A program made the position numbers and the translations under genes. Shown here one piece after another: positions 1-11,835 of a DNA stretch of 59,920 nt. The DNA is from Candidatus Saccharimonadota bacterium. Lineage in GTDB: Bacteria > Patescibacteriota > Saccharimonadia > Saccharimonadales > Saccharimonadaceae. The stretch's first letter is position 1, and each line of letters opens with the position of its first letter. Location: positions 1 to 59,920 of the forward strand of contig JAFUCF010000022.1 in the NCBI GenBank assembly GCA_017459845.1, read 5' to 3'. Under the pieces are notes generated by a model. It did not search any database. It worked only from the letters and a program-made list of their open reading frames with translations, and had not been told where the DNA came from.

Positions 1-1
1 A

Positions 2-130
2 GAGCTACAAAAATATCTATATTGGTACAACAACGAACGTCCGCATCAGTCTGTAGATTACATGACGCCCAATGAATATGTGATATACTTTAATACAAGA
101 GGAGACCTTAAAAAATCTCAAATGTATTGA
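2..130 (+). mobile_element. IS transposase, C-terminal fragment (cut by window edge)
   Basis: The last 42 codons of a transposase with a DDE integrase core (rve/rve_3 type) are open from the first bases to a TGA at 128-130. The peptide has the motif WYNNERPHQS followed by DYMTPNEYV, typical of the C-terminal end of IS3/IS481-family transposases just after the catalytic Glu. The 5' part lies outside the window, so it cannot be judged whether the element is intact. No terminal inverted repeat was recognised just downstream. Confidence 0.8.
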
Positions 131-593
131 ACCAGTACAAAGCAGTTGAAATTTTTAGAAATGAGTAGTAAAATATAATTAGCGAAAGCTCGTCAGGCAG
201 CGTTGTAACGCAGGTTCGGGGCTTTCATTTATTGAAGTTCTTGCACGGGGCAGTATGCTCCTACCGCAGGAGCTTCTTTTTGTAGTATTCGATTAATTTA
301 ATCCTATTTTCTTCCTTGTAGATTGTTAATGCCTGAACAATTCGCCCCCACCAGAAAAAAATAATACCCTTCGGGTATTCTTTTTTCTGGTGGTTCCAGA
401 TTGGACGAGAACCAGAGGTTTGGCCGCAAAGCGGACAGACCAGATAGAATAACCTCTAAACAATTTGGCCCCATATGCTAAAATATAAATATGATAATTT
501 AAGGATTACAATTGATTCTCTATAGACTATTGGTATCCGCCCAATTCTTTGTTAACGTTTTCTATAAATATTTAACCACGAAAGGATAATTAA
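131..593. other. Intergenic region with several hairpins
   Basis: No gene was recognised. It holds a hairpin with GAAAGC/GCTTTC arms at about 183-227, a terminator-like GCTCCT/AGGAGC stem followed by T-rich DNA at about 254-280, and a near-perfect 46-nt palindrome at 348-393 with arms CCACCAGAAAAAA and TTTTTTCTGGTGG around a TTC loop. It also holds a copy of the GGTCTGGCCGC-type palindrome (417-441) found near the tRNAs further on. Similar sequences near 340 and 465 (AACAATT then CGCCCC or GGCCCC) flank the palindromes. Confidence 0.5.
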
Positions 594-794
594 ATGGGAC
601 TTTTTACAAACAATAGCAAACAAGAAACAAGAGAACGTGCCATCTTTGCCGCTAAGCGTTCTGGCTTTGCCTCGGACGCTATAAACGATTATAAGAGCGG
701 TAAAATAAATAGTGAAGATTTACGTAGGGAATTAGCACGTCACGATAGCTACTTTCGTCACGTAGACGCGGAAGACTTGAAGAAATCTCTCTAG
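594..794 (+). CDS. Small hypothetical protein (66 aa)
   Basis: This is a short open frame with a good start context: GAAAGGA about 8 nt before the ATG. The product is charged and predicted helical, without signal peptide or membrane segment. Its second half (SGKINSEDLRREL and DAEDLKKSL) looks like a small helical domain. It is convergent with rarA, 16 nt away. I do not recognise the family. The ribosome site and coding-like composition favour a real gene. Confidence 0.55.
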   Translation: MGLFTNNSKQETRERAIFAAKRSGFASDAINDYKSGKINSEDLRRELARHDSYFRHVDAEDLKKSL

Positions 795-810
795 ACAGAT
801 AAGACCGCGG

Positions 811-1995
811 TTATTCCCCAAAAATCTTCTGGTCAGAGATTTCTTCTGGTAGATATGATTTATCCAGATGAAATCCAGCCTCCCACTTTTGGCCTTTGCC
901 AAAGCCTAGGTCTTTCATTAGCTTGGTTGGCGCATTGCGAAGATGAATTGGCACCGGTAGCCCCATTGTTTTATGCGCTAAATCTTTGGCCGCATACCAC
1001 GCATCCGTGGTGGCCCGGGACTTTTTAGACTTCGTGAGCGCCACTACGGTATGAGCCAAAATCAGCCCAGACTCTGGCATCCCAATTCTTTCCACCGCCT
1101 GAAAACAAGCCACGGCCATATTTAATCCGCCGTTCCCAGCTAAGCCAATATCTTCTGAAGCAAAAATCGTCATTCTACGGGCAATAAACTTTGGATCCTC
1201 ACCGGCTTCTACCATCCTGGCGAGATAATACAGCGCCGCATCTACATCGCCGCCCCGCATAGATTTAATAAAAGCAGAAATATTATCATAATGCCCATCG
1301 CCAGCCTTGTCATAGCCCGGCACCTTCCGCCCAGCGGCCTCTTTCACGATGTCTAATGTAATCTTGCCCGCACCCGCCAGGGAAAGAGCCAGTTCTAAAT
1401 CCCCCAAAGCACTTCTGGCATCCCCACCCGAGAGCTCCGCGAGATAATCCCGCGCCTTTTTATCCATCCGCTTGGCGGCCTTCTCTGCTTTAAGCGCCCG
1501 GTCTATCACTTTTAAAATGTCTTCCTTAGAAAGATGTTTTACGATTACTACACGTGACCTAGAAAGCAATGGCGAAATCACCTCAAAACTGGGGTTCTCT
1601 GTTGTAGCGCCAATCAGGATAATCAGCCCGGATTCTACGTGAGGCAAAAAGGCATCTTGTTGGGCCTTGTTAAAGCGGTGGATTTCATCCACAAAAAGTA
1701 CCGTCCGGATTTGCAAATTCCAATTTTGGCGCGCCCGCTCTACTACTGCCTCAATATCTTTTTTCCCAGAAGTCACAGCAGAAATCTCGATAAAATCAGC
1801 CTTATACTCTTTGGCCAAAATTCGCGCCAGGGTAGTTTTGCCCGTACCAGGCGGCCCCCAGAAAATCAAGTTTACCGGCTCGCCCTTTTTAACAATTTCC
1901 GTCAAAATCTTGCCTTCGCCAATAATATCATTCTGGCCAATCACTTCATCTAGGCTCTGTGGGCGCATCCTTTCTGCTAACGGCACTCTATTCAT
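811..1995 (-). CDS. rarA: Replication-associated recombination protein RarA (MgsA), AAA+ ATPase
   Basis: RarA/MgsA is a clamp-loader-like AAA+ ATPase acting at stalled replication forks. The 394-aa product has Walker A GPPGTGKTT at residues 47-55, Walker B VLFVDEIHRFN near 99-109, sensor-1 GATTENPSFEV, and the C-terminal MgsA tetramerisation region ending in KGQKWEAGFHLDKSYLP. Length is close to normal for the family. On the coding strand TATAAT is followed by GTAATT and then the ATG, with no Shine-Dalgarno site, so the mRNA is probably leaderless. Confidence 0.95.
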   Translation of the reverse strand: MNRVPLAERMRPQSLDEVIGQNDIIGEGKILTEIVKKGEPVNLIFWGPPGTGKTTLARILAKEYKADFIEISAVTSGKKDIEAVVERARQNWNLQIRTVLFVDEIHRFNKAQQDAFLPHVESGLIILIGATTENPSFEVISPLLSRSRVVIVKHLSKEDILKVIDRALKAEKAAKRMDKKARDYLAELSGGDARSALGDLELALSLAGAGKITLDIVKEAAGRKVPGYDKAGDGHYDNISAFIKSMRGGDVDAALYYLARMVEAGEDPKFIARRMTIFASEDIGLAGNGGLNMAVACFQAVERIGMPESGLILAHTVVALTKSKKSRATTDAWYAAKDLAHKTMGLPVPIHLRNAPTKLMKDLGFGKGQKWEAGFHLDKSYLPEEISDQKIFGE

Positions 1996-2124
1996 AATTA
2001 CATTATAGCAAAAGAATCATTTTCTGTCTAAAACATCAAACTCAAAAATGTCAAGATTGGCTTGTTCGGTTTTCCCCTGTTAGAGCCTGTGCAAAAGTAC
2101 CATCAAAATCATCAAAAATCAATA

Positions 2125-2154
2125 TTGACATAGCCGGTTTGGCCGTGATAAAAT
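2125..2154 (+). promoter_or_regulatory. Promoter upstream of upp
   Basis: A perfect TTGACA -35 (2125-2130) and TAAAAT -10 (2149-2154) are separated by 18 nt. Transcription would start near 2161, just before the paired hairpins. Confidence 0.7.
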
Positions 2155-2160
2155 GAAAAC

Positions 2161-2230
2161 AGAAAATCAGGCGGCGTTGAGAGACGCCTGATGAGAAAAG
2201 ATACAGCCTAAGGCTGTATCTTTTATTTGA
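2161..2230 (+). ncRNA. Short structured RNA or attenuator leader of upp
   Basis: About 70 nt from the predicted start site contain an 8-bp hairpin (ATCAGGCG 2166-2173 with CGCCTGAT 2185-2192) and then a strong terminator-like hairpin (2196-2226). The terminator lies about 80 nt before upp on the same strand and no other clear promoter intervenes. It is either a free-standing small RNA or a transcription attenuator for upp. It does not match any riboswitch I know. Confidence 0.55.
2196..2226 (+). terminator. Rho-independent terminator or attenuator before upp
   Basis: AAAAGATACAGCC and GGCTGTATCTTTT form a stem with a short loop and run into a T-rich tract. Confidence 0.75.
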
Positions 2231-2305
2231 TTATATTGTAAAAATATGATAAAATTTAAACATTCAATTGGTGGATTGTTGAACATTAAGAAAGGGGGGA
2301 TTTCT

Positions 2306-3016
2306 ATGACGAATTCCGAAGAATTTAAAGCCATTATAGAGCATGAAGAAAGCCTTTGTGTACCGTATGAAAAAGTTTCTCCGGCTGATTCTACTCATAT
2401 TCTGAGCTGGCACCCGCTGATTATGCATAAAATCACGGAGATGCGAAAGGTGAGCACCGATAGCACGACTTTCCGCAAGCTTGCAGAAGAAGTCACTAGT
2501 CTAATCTGTGGCGAAGCGATGCAAAAGCTTGAGACGGAAGAATACGTAATTGAGACGCCGATATGTAAAACTGTCGGCAGACGGATTTCTGGTAAAAAGC
2601 TGGTCGTGGTACCAATCTTGCGCGCTGGGCTGGGCATGGAAGACGCTGTGAAGATGGTCGTCCCAAAGTCCCGTACGGGGCATATTGGCCTTTATCGCGA
2701 CGAGGAGACTCTGGAGCCGCACGAATATTTCTTCAAAGCCCCCAAAGGCATCGAAGAACGCGAGGTCTTTGTAGTAGATCCAATGCTTGCGACCGGTGGC
2801 TCGGCTGATGCTGCAATTAATCTGCTAAAGAAAAGGGGTTGTAAAAAGATTAACTTTCTTTGCATTATTGCGGCACCGCAGGGGATGGATCTTGTTCAGA
2901 GGAAGCACCCGGACGTAGAGCTTTACATCGGTTGTTTGGATAGAGGGCTCAATAAAAACGGCTATATCGTGCCCGGTCTCGGGGATGCTGGCGACCGAAT
3001 TTTCGGAACGAAATAG
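2306..3016 (+). CDS. upp: Uracil phosphoribosyltransferase
   Basis: UPRT makes UMP from uracil and PRPP, a pyrimidine salvage step expected in an organism that probably scavenges nucleobases. The 236-aa product has PILRAGLGMEDAV, GLYRDEETLEPHEYFF, the PRPP-binding loop FVVDPMLATGGSA near residues 172-184, and the C-terminal PGLGDAGDRIFGT. I start at 2306 because AAAGGGGGG sits 5-6 nt upstream; an in-frame ATG at 2246 has no such signal. The protein is about 25 residues longer at the N-terminus than typical UPRTs. Codon use is somewhat unlike the neighbours, and expression may depend on the hairpin leader. Confidence 0.95.
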   Translation: MTNSEEFKAIIEHEESLCVPYEKVSPADSTHILSWHPLIMHKITEMRKVSTDSTTFRKLAEEVTSLICGEAMQKLETEEYVIETPICKTVGRRISGKKLVVVPILRAGLGMEDAVKMVVPKSRTGHIGLYRDEETLEPHEYFFKAPKGIEEREVFVVDPMLATGGSADAAINLLKKRGCKKINFLCIIAAPQGMDLVQRKHPDVELYIGCLDRGLNKNGYIVPGLGDAGDRIFGTK

Positions 3017-3017
3017 G

Positions 3018-3045
3018 AAAAAGCCACCTTTATAGGTGGCTTTTT
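3018..3045 (+). terminator. Terminator of upp
   Basis: The stem AAAAAGCCACC / GGTGGCTTTTT lies directly after the upp stop codon. Confidence 0.85.
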
Positions 3046-3075
3046 ACATTTTCGTATGTTATAATAACCATAGGT

Positions 3076-3162
3076 GCCCAAGTGGCGGAATTGGTATACG
3101 CGGTGGACTTAAAATCCGCTTCCTTTACCGGATTATGGGTTCGAGTCCCATCTTGGGCACCA
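3076..3162 (+). tRNA. tRNA-Leu (anticodon UAA)
   Basis: An 87-nt class II tRNA with acceptor stem GCCCAAG/CTTGGGC, a long variable arm, anticodon loop centred on TAA, T-arm GGTTCGAGTCC, discriminator A and an encoded CCA. Confidence 0.95.
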
Positions 3163-3191
3163 TTTTAAACTAAACAACGTAATATTAAAAT

Positions 3192-3265
3192 GGTGCTGTG
3201 GCGGAGTGGTTACGCAGCGGTCTGCAAAACCGCGTACACCGGTTCAATTCCGGTCGGCACCTCCA
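3192..3265 (+). tRNA. tRNA-Cys (anticodon GCA)
   Basis: A 74-nt tRNA with acceptor stem GGTGCTG/CGGCACC, anticodon GCA in the loop CTGCAAA, discriminator U (the tRNA-Cys identity base) and an encoded CCA. The next gene starts only 13 nt later, so the two may be cotranscribed. Confidence 0.95.
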
Positions 3266-3278
3266 GAAAATAACCAAG

Positions 3279-3917
3279 ATGCAAAACAAGCGTGATGTAA
3301 TAATTGATAACGCCATTAAGGCTCTAAAAACCATCGGGCATAATGATGCGCTGTTTGGCACATTCTTAATCGCTGAGGGTTTATCCCTCATTTTTGCTAT
3401 GTGGCTTTTCCCAGTTTTTGTAACACTCAGCATCTTGATTGCTTATGCTTTCGCCCTAGAATGGTTCTTTGGCGTAATACGTGGAGAACGCACCACCTGG
3501 AACATCGTTCAGCGTATTTTGATTATCATCATTATTATTGCATTATTAATCTACTGCGGCTTCATCATCTTTGACGAAAGATTCCGCGTGGGGGTAGATC
3601 GTGTAATTGTAAGTATTACAACGATATTGGACGGCGGTAGTAATCTTATCCAGTCGTTGAAACTAGAAGAAGGGAAGAAATCTCGCACTATCTTAGCCGT
3701 GGCCAGTGGGCTATGCGTATTATATGGCATTATCTATGGCATTGTTGGCGGGGCAGAGGCTAATTTCTTCACCACTACTATTCATGGCATCGTATTCATT
3801 TTTCTCGGCGCCACAGATATTTGGCTCTACTTTATCGCTCGCCGCACCGTGAAAGATCTTTCAGAGCTCAAAAAGCAAGAAGAAGCCCAGCCTCTCAAAG
3901 CAGAAAATTCAAATTAA
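3279..3917 (+). CDS. Multipass membrane protein, possibly HdeD/DUF308-like
   Basis: The 212-aa product has about six hydrophobic segments arranged as hairpins (around residues 22-60, 72-95, 130-150 and 160-182) and a charged tail, LKKQEEAQPLKAENSN. This resembles the HdeD/DUF308 family, but similarity is weak. I take the ATG at 3279 because an upstream frame would run through tRNA-Cys. There is no ribosome-binding site, and the 13-nt gap after the tRNA CCA suggests translation from a tRNA-mRNA cotranscript after 3' processing. It overlaps the convergent SDR gene by 4 nt. Confidence 0.75.
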   Translation: MQNKRDVIIDNAIKALKTIGHNDALFGTFLIAEGLSLIFAMWLFPVFVTLSILIAYAFALEWFFGVIRGERTTWNIVQRILIIIIIIALLIYCGFIIFDERFRVGVDRVIVSITTILDGGSNLIQSLKLEEGKKSRTILAVASGLCVLYGIIYGIVGGAEANFFTTTIHGIVFIFLGATDIWLYFIARRTVKDLSELKKQEEAQPLKAENSN

Positions 3918-4675
3918 ATACAGGTGTATCCGCCGTCTACTGGCAGAATCGCGCCAGTTACATAAGATGCTTCTTCAGAAGCTAAGAATATCACGGCCGC
4001 GTCTAGCTCGCCCTCTTTGCCATATCTCTGCATCGGCACTGCTCTCTTGGCGAAATCCTGGAACCGCTCTGTATCAAGCACAGCCGTTGTGAGCTCGGTA
4101 TAGAAGTATCCCGGGCAGATGGCATTACAGGTAATTCCATCCGTCGCGAGCTCTGCCGCTACCGCACGTGTAAAGTTTACAACGGCACCCTTAGAAGTGT
4201 GGTAAGCAATTGTTGGAATCTCTGTATTGCCGACCAAGCCATACATAGACGCAATATTGATAATGCGCCCGTAATGATTTTTCTGCATAATTTTTGCGAA
4301 AGCTCTCGTCATCTTAAAGACCGATGTCTCATCTGTCGCAATCGTAAAATCCCATTCTTCATCAGACATTTCCGTCACACCCTTATCTTTAGATGAACCA
4401 GCACAATTTAAGAGGATGTCTACTTTACCAAACTCTTTTTCAGCTTGCTCGGCCGCAGCGTTGATATCCTCAGAGGAGGTAACATCGCATTTAATGGGCA
4501 ACACTTTTTCTGCGCCCAGCTCTAAAAGCTCTGGCTTAAACTCCTCAAGCCTCTCATATCTGCGGGCTAGAATAACCAAGCTCGCGCCTTGCCTTGCCAT
4601 CGCTCTGGCCATTTGTTTACCAAGCCCACTTGATGCACCTGTTACTACTGCTACTTTTCCTTTAAGACTAAACAT
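3914..4675 (-). CDS. Short-chain dehydrogenase/reductase (SDR)
   Basis: A classical 253-aa SDR. It has the Rossmann motif TGASSGLG near residues 13-20, NCAGS near 90, the catalytic Ser in INIASMYG, the catalytic Y-x-x-x-K in AYHTSKGA and the C-terminal GAILPVDGGY. The sequence is closest in style to gluconate 5-dehydrogenase or 3-oxoacyl-ACP reductase types, but the substrate cannot be assigned. No fatty-acid genes are nearby. GGAG precedes the ATG. Confidence 0.9.
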   Translation of the reverse strand: MFSLKGKVAVVTGASSGLGKQMARAMARQGASLVILARRYERLEEFKPELLELGAEKVLPIKCDVTSSEDINAAAEQAEKEFGKVDILLNCAGSSKDKGVTEMSDEEWDFTIATDETSVFKMTRAFAKIMQKNHYGRIINIASMYGLVGNTEIPTIAYHTSKGAVVNFTRAVAAELATDGITCNAICPGYFYTELTTAVLDTERFQDFAKRAVPMQRYGKEGELDAAVIFLASEEASYVTGAILPVDGGYTCI

Positions 4676-4698
4676 TTTTTACACTCCATTAATTATTA

Positions 4699-5616
4699 TT
4701 AATTATTATTAATTATAACACGCGTTAGAATTTTTTGTCCAATTATCACTTCGTCAATCTCGGCGGCTTTTGCGAAATTAAGGTACTGTGTGGCTTTTGG
4801 TGCACAGTTTTGTGTAGCTACCATGCCAGCATTGACAATGAATGTTAGGCCGCTAAATCTCCGTACCCCCCGTACGTTACTAGGGAATGGTTTTAGAGTC
4901 GGCGACACTAAGCCACCGTGTCTGCCCACCTTATCTACTACGCTATCGATTCCCAACGGTAAACAGCCGCCATGGGTATGCCCAAAAGACGCCACATCAA
5001 ACCATCCAGAAAGCATCTTTTCAGCCTTTTTTGTCATATCAGGTGCGTGTGCCACAAACCAATTTACTTTCTTTCCGTCTTTCTTTAAATCGCTACCTAG
5101 CTTAAGCAGCTTCTCCTCAAATATCTCTGGATTGTTCTCGTGCCTTTTGTCTGGTGTCAAAACATACTCTGGGCCTTGGTACATCCCAAAAACCCGGATA
5201 TGCTCCGTCTCGTACCACGCATCGTTTAAGAGTTTTACACCGGTTTCATGACAAATTTCTCCCCAGCGCCCCAAGGCTGCCTCGTCTACCTGCCCAGCTT
5301 TTCCCGGCACAATGTAGTCATGCGAGCCGAGCACCATTACCGTCGGCGCAAAGGAAACGCACATTCTAAACCATCTCCGGAGCTTCTGTATACTATCTGA
5401 ATTATCAAATTGCTCTGGGCTATCCATCAAATCTCCTTGCAAGACGATCAGTTCTGGCTGGATTTTTGAAAAAGCCTGGCTAAGTATCTCAAACTGTCGC
5501 TCTGATACAATTGGCGATATATGCCAATCCCCAGAAACTGCCACCTTTGCCACTCCTGGGCCATCAAAAACCTTCACTTTGCGGATTTTATAGATAAGAG
5601 GCTCTTTCAATTTCAC
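4699..5616 (-). CDS. Calcineurin-like metallophosphoesterase
   Basis: A 305-aa phosphoesterase with the family blocks in order: GDWH near residue 29, LQGDLMD near 60, GSHDYIVPG near 97, VAHAP, and GHTHGGC near 213. These are the ligands of the two-metal centre. It resembles YaeI/UDP-sugar-hydrolase-like membrane-proximal phosphoesterases; the substrate is unknown. It starts with GTG at 5616, exactly 6 nt after a TATAAT on the coding strand and with no ribosome site, so it is a likely leaderless GTG start. A short ATT/AAT-rich repeat lies just beyond its 3' end (4688-4718). Confidence 0.9.
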   Translation of the reverse strand: MKLKEPLIYKIRKVKVFDGPGVAKVAVSGDWHISPIVSERQFEILSQAFSKIQPELIVLQGDLMDSPEQFDNSDSIQKLRRWFRMCVSFAPTVMVLGSHDYIVPGKAGQVDEAALGRWGEICHETGVKLLNDAWYETEHIRVFGMYQGPEYVLTPDKRHENNPEIFEEKLLKLGSDLKKDGKKVNWFVAHAPDMTKKAEKMLSGWFDVASFGHTHGGCLPLGIDSVVDKVGRHGGLVSPTLKPFPSNVRGVRRFSGLTFIVNAGMVATQNCAPKATQYLNFAKAAEIDEVIIGQKILTRVIINNN

Positions 5617-5690
5617 CGCTACATTATACCATAGGTGCTTTTAAAATTCTTCTGTTTGCTGTATAATAGAAGTACTAAAAGGAGATTATT

Positions 5691-6260
5691 ATGCCAGCAT
5701 GGTTAATAGTATTAATAGTTATAGCCGTCCTCGTAGTCATAATCATTGGCTACATTTGGTCAACTTATAATGGCCTAGTCAGGACGAGCGAGCGTGTAGA
5801 CGAGGCTTGGTCGGATATTACCGTCCAGCTTAAATATCGCGCCGATTTAATTCCAAATCTTGTAGAGACCGTTAAAGGCTACGCTAAGCACGAGACGGCC
5901 GCTATCAAAGAGGTTTCAGAGGCCCGCGCCAAGATGATGGGTGCGCGCACCGTCCAAAGCACCGCAGAGGCAGATAAAAGCCTTACTGGCGCCCTTTCTC
6001 GTCTCATGGCCATCTCAGAGTCTTATCCAGAGCTCAAGGCTAACGAGAACTACAAGCAGCTCATGAGCCAGCTTGGTGATACAGAGGATAAAATTCAGGC
6101 TGCCCGCCGCTTCTACAACGCCGGCGCCAAAGAAATGAATGCCAAAATTAAAATGTTCCCAGCCAACGTGCTTTTCCACAGTTTCAAAACTCGTGAGTAC
6201 TACGATGTTGCAGAGACCGAGAAGGCCAAAATTGAGAACGCGCCTGAGGTAAAATTTTAG
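5691..6260 (+). CDS. lemA: LemA family protein
   Basis: The 189-aa product has an N-terminal membrane anchor (residues 4-25) then the conserved LemA helical region: YNGLVRTSERVDEAWSDI, QLKYRADLIPNLVETVKGYA, ENYKQLMSQLGDTEDKI and RRFYNAGAKEMNAKI. LemA is an extracytoplasmic coiled-coil protein of uncertain function, often encoded beside HtpX, as here. A TATAAT near 5664 and AAAGGAG before the ATG give a conventional short leader. Confidence 0.95.
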   Translation: MPAWLIVLIVIAVLVVIIIGYIWSTYNGLVRTSERVDEAWSDITVQLKYRADLIPNLVETVKGYAKHETAAIKEVSEARAKMMGARTVQSTAEADKSLTGALSRLMAISESYPELKANENYKQLMSQLGDTEDKIQAARRFYNAGAKEMNAKIKMFPANVLFHSFKTREYYDVAETEKAKIENAPEVKF

Positions 6261-6263
6261 GTC

Positions 6264-6286
6264 TTAGCCCGCGAAAAGCGGGCTAA
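6264..6286 (+). other. Intercistronic hairpin between lemA and htpX
   Basis: A perfect 9-bp stem TTAGCCCGC/GCGGGCTAA with a GAAAA loop and no T-tract. It may stabilise or segment the lemA-htpX transcript. Confidence 0.6.
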
Positions 6287-6302
6287 TCCTCGAGAGGTAA
6301 AT

Positions 6303-7155
6303 ATGTATAAGCAGATTTCAGCCAACAAACGTAAGACCGTTTTTATCATACTTGGCTTTATCATTATTATTGGCCTGATTGGGGCTGTTTTTGCTTGGGC
6401 TATGAACAACTGGGTAATCTCTGCTTGGGTGATTGGGATTGCTGCCGTTTATGCCGTTATCCAATATTTCGCTTCATCTTCGCTTGCGGTTGCTATGACT
6501 GGCGCACGGGAGATTGAGAAAAAGGATAACCCTAAGTTTTACAACATTGTAGAAAATCTAACCTTAACCGCCGGCTTACCGATGCCAAAGGTCTACATTA
6601 TAGACGACAAAGCGCCTAATGCGTTTGCCACCGGCCGTGATCCTAAACATGCCTTGGTGGCCGCCACTACTGGTTTGCTAGACATTATGGACGAAAAAGA
6701 ACTCACCGCCGTCATGGCCCACGAGATTTCTCACGTCAAAAACTATGATATTAGAGTTTCTTGTATCACCTTTGGTTTGGTTTGTTTAGTAGGGCTACTA
6801 TCTGATTTAGGCCTCCGTATGTTCTATCTTGGCGATAGAGATGATGATCGCAGCCCGATAGGTTTCATTGTGATTTTAATCACGGCAATTTTTGCTCCGC
6901 TCGCTGGTTCTATAGCGCAGATGGCCGTCTCTCGCCAACGTGAATATCTTGCCGATGCCTCCGCGGTCAACATTACACGTTACCCAGAAGGCATGATTTC
7001 TGCTCTGAAAAAACTAGAAACGCATTCTCAGCCGATGCGCCGCCAAAACGCCGCCACCGAGGCCCTATATATTAACGAGCCAATGAAAAAGGGTTTTTTC
7101 TCCGAGCTTTTCAGTACTCACCCGCCGATAGAAAAACGCATTGAGAGGCTAGAGA

Positions 7156-7175
<20 letters not shown>
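6303..7175 (+). CDS. htpX: Membrane zinc metalloprotease HtpX (M48B)
   Basis: HtpX degrades misfolded membrane proteins. The 290-aa product has two N-terminal membrane helices (about 11-33 and 36-58), the zinc motif HEISH at residues 140-144 followed by VKNYD, two further helices, and the third-ligand region REYLADASAV. The C-terminal STHPPIEKRIERL is characteristic. It forms an operon with lemA and the overlapping downstream membrane-protein gene. GAGAGG precedes the ATG. Confidence 0.95.
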
Positions 7176-10366
<3,191 letters not shown>

Positions 10367-10367
10367 G

Positions 10368-10398
10368 AAAAAAGGCTCCTCTTCAGGAGCCTTTTTTG
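10368..10398. terminator. Bidirectional terminator between ligA and eno
   Basis: AAAAAAGGCTCC and GGAGCCTTTTTT with a short loop. A-tracts and T-tracts on both sides serve the two convergent genes. Confidence 0.9.
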
Positions 10399-11700
10399 TT
10401 AAACGCGCTTAAATGATTTTATGAGATTGTCGTTAAAGTGCAATTTTGGCGCACCCTCGTAAATCCGCATTAACTCATTGTATTTACAAATTCTTTCAGA
10501 ACGAGAAAGCGAGCCGGTCTTAATTTGGTCTGTACCCAGCCCAACGGCTAGATGAGCGATAGAAGCATCTTCCGTCTCGCCGGAGCGGTGAGACATAATT
10601 GTGTTAAAGCCATTTTTCTTGGCCAAAAGCACCGCATCGATCGTTTCAGAGAGTGAGCCGATTTGGTTTGGTTTAATCAAGATAGCGTTGCCGGCTTTTT
10701 CTTCAATACCTTTTTCTAGTAGTTTGACGTTTGTCACGAATAAGTCATCACCCACTAATTGACATCTATCGCCAAGCTTTTCCGTCATAATCTTCCAACC
10801 TTCCCAGTCATTTTCTGAGAGCCCGTCTTCAATAGAGACCACTGGATAATTATCTAGAATCCAAGTGTACCAGTTGATTAAATCATCTGAAGTTTTCCAG
10901 TCTCCGTTTGTCTTTAGCTCATAATGGTCATCATTGTAAAATTCAGATGAAGCGATGTCCATTGCGATGCAAACGTCTTGCCCAAGCTTATACTTAGCCT
11001 TCTCGATTGCAAGCTTGATACATTCTAGCGGCTCATTATCGCCATCGCGCACTAGCGGGGCGTAGCCACCTTCATCGCCTACCGTCGTTGGGTAACCGCG
11101 CTCTTTTAACACATCCCTTAAGGAATGGAATACCTCTGCGCCCATCCGTACGGCCTCATTGATATTTTCTGCCCCACGCGGGATAATCATGTATTCTTGG
11201 AAATCCGTGCTCCAATCCGCATGCGCGCCACCGTTCATTACGTTCATCATCGGCATTGGCATAGACATTTCATCCGTTGTGCCAGCCAGTTCTGCTACGT
11301 ATTCGTAAAAGTGTAATTGTTTTTGCTTAGCCATAGCTTTAGCGGTAGCCATGGAAACAGCCAGAATTGCATTTGCCCCGAGGGAAGATTTATTCTCCGT
11401 CCCGTCTAATTCTAACATCATGGAATCTACCGCACGTTGCTCGGCGGTATTGCCGACCAAGAGATCGCGAATTTTGTGGTTTACATTCCACACCGCCTTC
11501 ATCACGCTCTTGCCGTTATAGTATTCTTCATCCCCATCGCGAAGCTCTAGCGCCTCGCCGGCGCCAGTAGATGCGCCAGATGGCACAATCGCCCGGCCGA
11601 CGTGCCCAGTAGAGAGATATACATCCGCCTCTACCGTAGGGTTACCCCGACTATCTAAAATTTGCCTCGCTTTTATATCAGATATTAACACATTACTCAT
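10399..11700 (-). CDS. eno: Enolase
   Basis: Enolase converts 2-phosphoglycerate to phosphoenolpyruvate. The 433-aa product is full length, with the N-terminal ARQILDSRGNPTVEADV, MPMMNVMNGGAHADW, the metal-binding SIEDGLSEND and LVGDDLFVTN, the catalytic lysine region LIKPNQIGSLSET and SHRSGETEDA. On the coding strand TATAAT is followed by six bases and then ATG, so the mRNA is likely leaderless. Confidence 0.97.
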   Translation of the reverse strand: MSNVLISDIKARQILDSRGNPTVEADVYLSTGHVGRAIVPSGASTGAGEALELRDGDEEYYNGKSVMKAVWNVNHKIRDLLVGNTAEQRAVDSMMLELDGTENKSSLGANAILAVSMATAKAMAKQKQLHFYEYVAELAGTTDEMSMPMPMMNVMNGGAHADWSTDFQEYMIIPRGAENINEAVRMGAEVFHSLRDVLKERGYPTTVGDEGGYAPLVRDGDNEPLECIKLAIEKAKYKLGQDVCIAMDIASSEFYNDDHYELKTNGDWKTSDDLINWYTWILDNYPVVSIEDGLSENDWEGWKIMTEKLGDRCQLVGDDLFVTNVKLLEKGIEEKAGNAILIKPNQIGSLSETIDAVLLAKKNGFNTIMSHRSGETEDASIAHLAVGLGTDQIKTGSLSRSERICKYNELMRIYEGAPKLHFNDNLIKSFKRV

Positions 11701-11835
11701 ATCTTTATTATAGCATAAGAAATATAAAATTTAGCAAAAGAGTTTTAAGAATTACCATAACGGGCTTCAAATTAACTAAAATATCTTTTATGTATAGCCA
11801 AACCGTGTTATTATAAATATATAAAAGGAGTTTTT

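Larger units (their letters stand above)
2000..2305 (+). other. Intergenic region and upp leader
   Basis: This gap between rarA and upp contains a promoter (2125-2154), two tandem hairpins (2166-2192 and 2196-2226) and the upp ribosome-binding site AAAGGGGGG just before 2306. No protein of its own was found. Confidence 0.6.

Noticed and set aside
2246-2305. Upstream ATG (2246) as the upp start
   Set aside because: No ribosome site there, and the extra residues lack similarity to UPRT; AAAGGGGGG marks 2306.
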